From: Campylobacteraceae bacterium UBA1877
Lineage (GTDB): Bacteria > Campylobacterota > Campylobacteria > Campylobacterales > Campylobacteraceae
DNA: 5,855 nucleotides
Direction: 5' to 3'
NCBI GenBank assembly: GCA_002352945.1
Contig: DDHL01000024.1
Span: 13,276 to 19,130 of the forward strand
The translations under genes were made by a program, and so were the position numbers. Position 1 is the first letter of the stretch. The number at the start of each line of letters is the position of its first letter. The notes below the pieces were generated by a model. That model was not told the origin of the DNA and did not search any database. It saw only the letters and a program-made list of their open reading frames with translations. Positions 5,560-5,855 of the stretch are shown here, one piece after another.

Positions 5560-5855
5560 CTATTCATTACGCAGTGTTTCTAGCACGTCAACTTCGGTAG
5601 CTTTTTTTGCCGGATAGTATGAAGAGATTCCTACTATAACACTTGCTCCTAAAACAATCATCCAAAAGTCTTGCCAAGCAAGTTCAAGAGGCAATCTTGC
5701 TGAACCGTAAACATCAGCTGGTAAATTGATAATATCAAATGAACTAAGCAGCCACAATCCAACCCCACCAAGCAAGATACCAAATAAAACCCCTCCGCCG
5801 CCAATAATCATCCCCAAAATGAAAAATGTTCGCTTAATTTCATGGCGGTAAACAC
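5560..5855 (-). CDS. LolC/LolE-type lipoprotein-releasing ABC permease, C-terminal part (runs off the window)
   Basis: The last 97 or so codons are present and the frame stays open to the window edge, so the gene starts outside. It opens with YRHEIKRTFFILGMIIGGGG, a charged segment followed by a membrane helix (hydrophobic to LLGGVGLWLL). Then come INLPADVY and RLPLELAWQDF, a final membrane helix (MIVLGASVIVGISS), and the ending YYPAKKATEVDVLETLRNE. The LPxDVY...LPxEL.W pattern and the YPA+xA...D...LR ending are typical of LolC/LolE, part of the FtsX/MacB permease superfamily. With the ATPase LolD, these extract lipoproteins from the inner membrane for delivery to the outer membrane. Campylobacterota often have a single LolC/E-type permease, so I give no letter. 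It is convergent with the two-component operon; the TAG stop is at the expected end of the family. Confidence 0.85.
   Translation of the reverse strand, partial: VYRHEIKRTFFILGMIIGGGGVLFGILLGGVGLWLLSSFDIINLPADVYGSARLPLELAWQDFWMIVLGASVIVGISSYYPAKKATEVDVLETLRNE

Noticed and set aside
5560..5817. A complete small gene starting at the TTG at 5817
   Set aside because: The frame is open to the window edge and the upstream codons continue a membrane-permease pattern, so it is the end of a larger gene.

Overview
The window looks like a chromosomal core region of a member of the Campylobacterota (Epsilonproteobacteria). The evidence is AT-rich DNA, TATAAT-type -10 boxes with weak -35 boxes, and a gene set and order that, from memory, matches Campylobacter jejuni: kefB-hspR-cbpA facing away from htrA-cprR-cprS. 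The sequence alone does not fix the genus. A free-living Sulfurimonas-like relative is plausible but unproven.

Layout. Bases 1-1443 hold a minus-strand operon in the order cbpA (DnaJ-type co-chaperone), hspR (MerR-type heat-shock repressor) and kefB (cation/proton antiporter, cut by the window edge). The genes nearly touch: 2 nt separate cbpA from hspR, and 0 nt separate hspR from kefB. Bases 1444-1673 are the divergent control region. It has a good sigma70-type promoter for cbpA, a less clear one for htrA, a palindrome at each promoter, and one copy of a 17-bp repeat built on TTTACATGTAAA. Bases 1674-3065 encode HtrA/DegQ, a periplasmic protease and chaperone. From 3149, behind its own extended -10 promoter, lies a second plus-strand operon: a CprR/ArsR-like response regulator, its membrane histidine kinase (4-nt overlap), and a small protein that resembles a GGDEF domain with the catalytic motif lost (2-nt gap). 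Bases 5511-5559 separate this operon from a convergent gene and hold two more copies of the TTTACATGTAAA repeat, arranged so that they can pair. Bases 5560-5855 are the C-terminal end of a LolC/LolE-type lipoprotein-releasing permease on the minus strand.

How it fits together. One side of the divergent region deals with protein folding in the cytoplasm (CbpA with its repressor HspR). The other side deals with the periplasm and envelope (HtrA plus a two-component system). This suggests a protein-quality and envelope-stress locus. The control sites linking the two sides are inferred, not shown.

Most worth a second look: the three-copy intergenic palindrome; an htrA stop codon that seems to cut off the last strand of PDZ2, with the missing residues still readable after it; and the degenerate GGDEF-like protein joined to the two-component operon. 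No CRISPR array, tRNA, rRNA or insertion sequence was seen.
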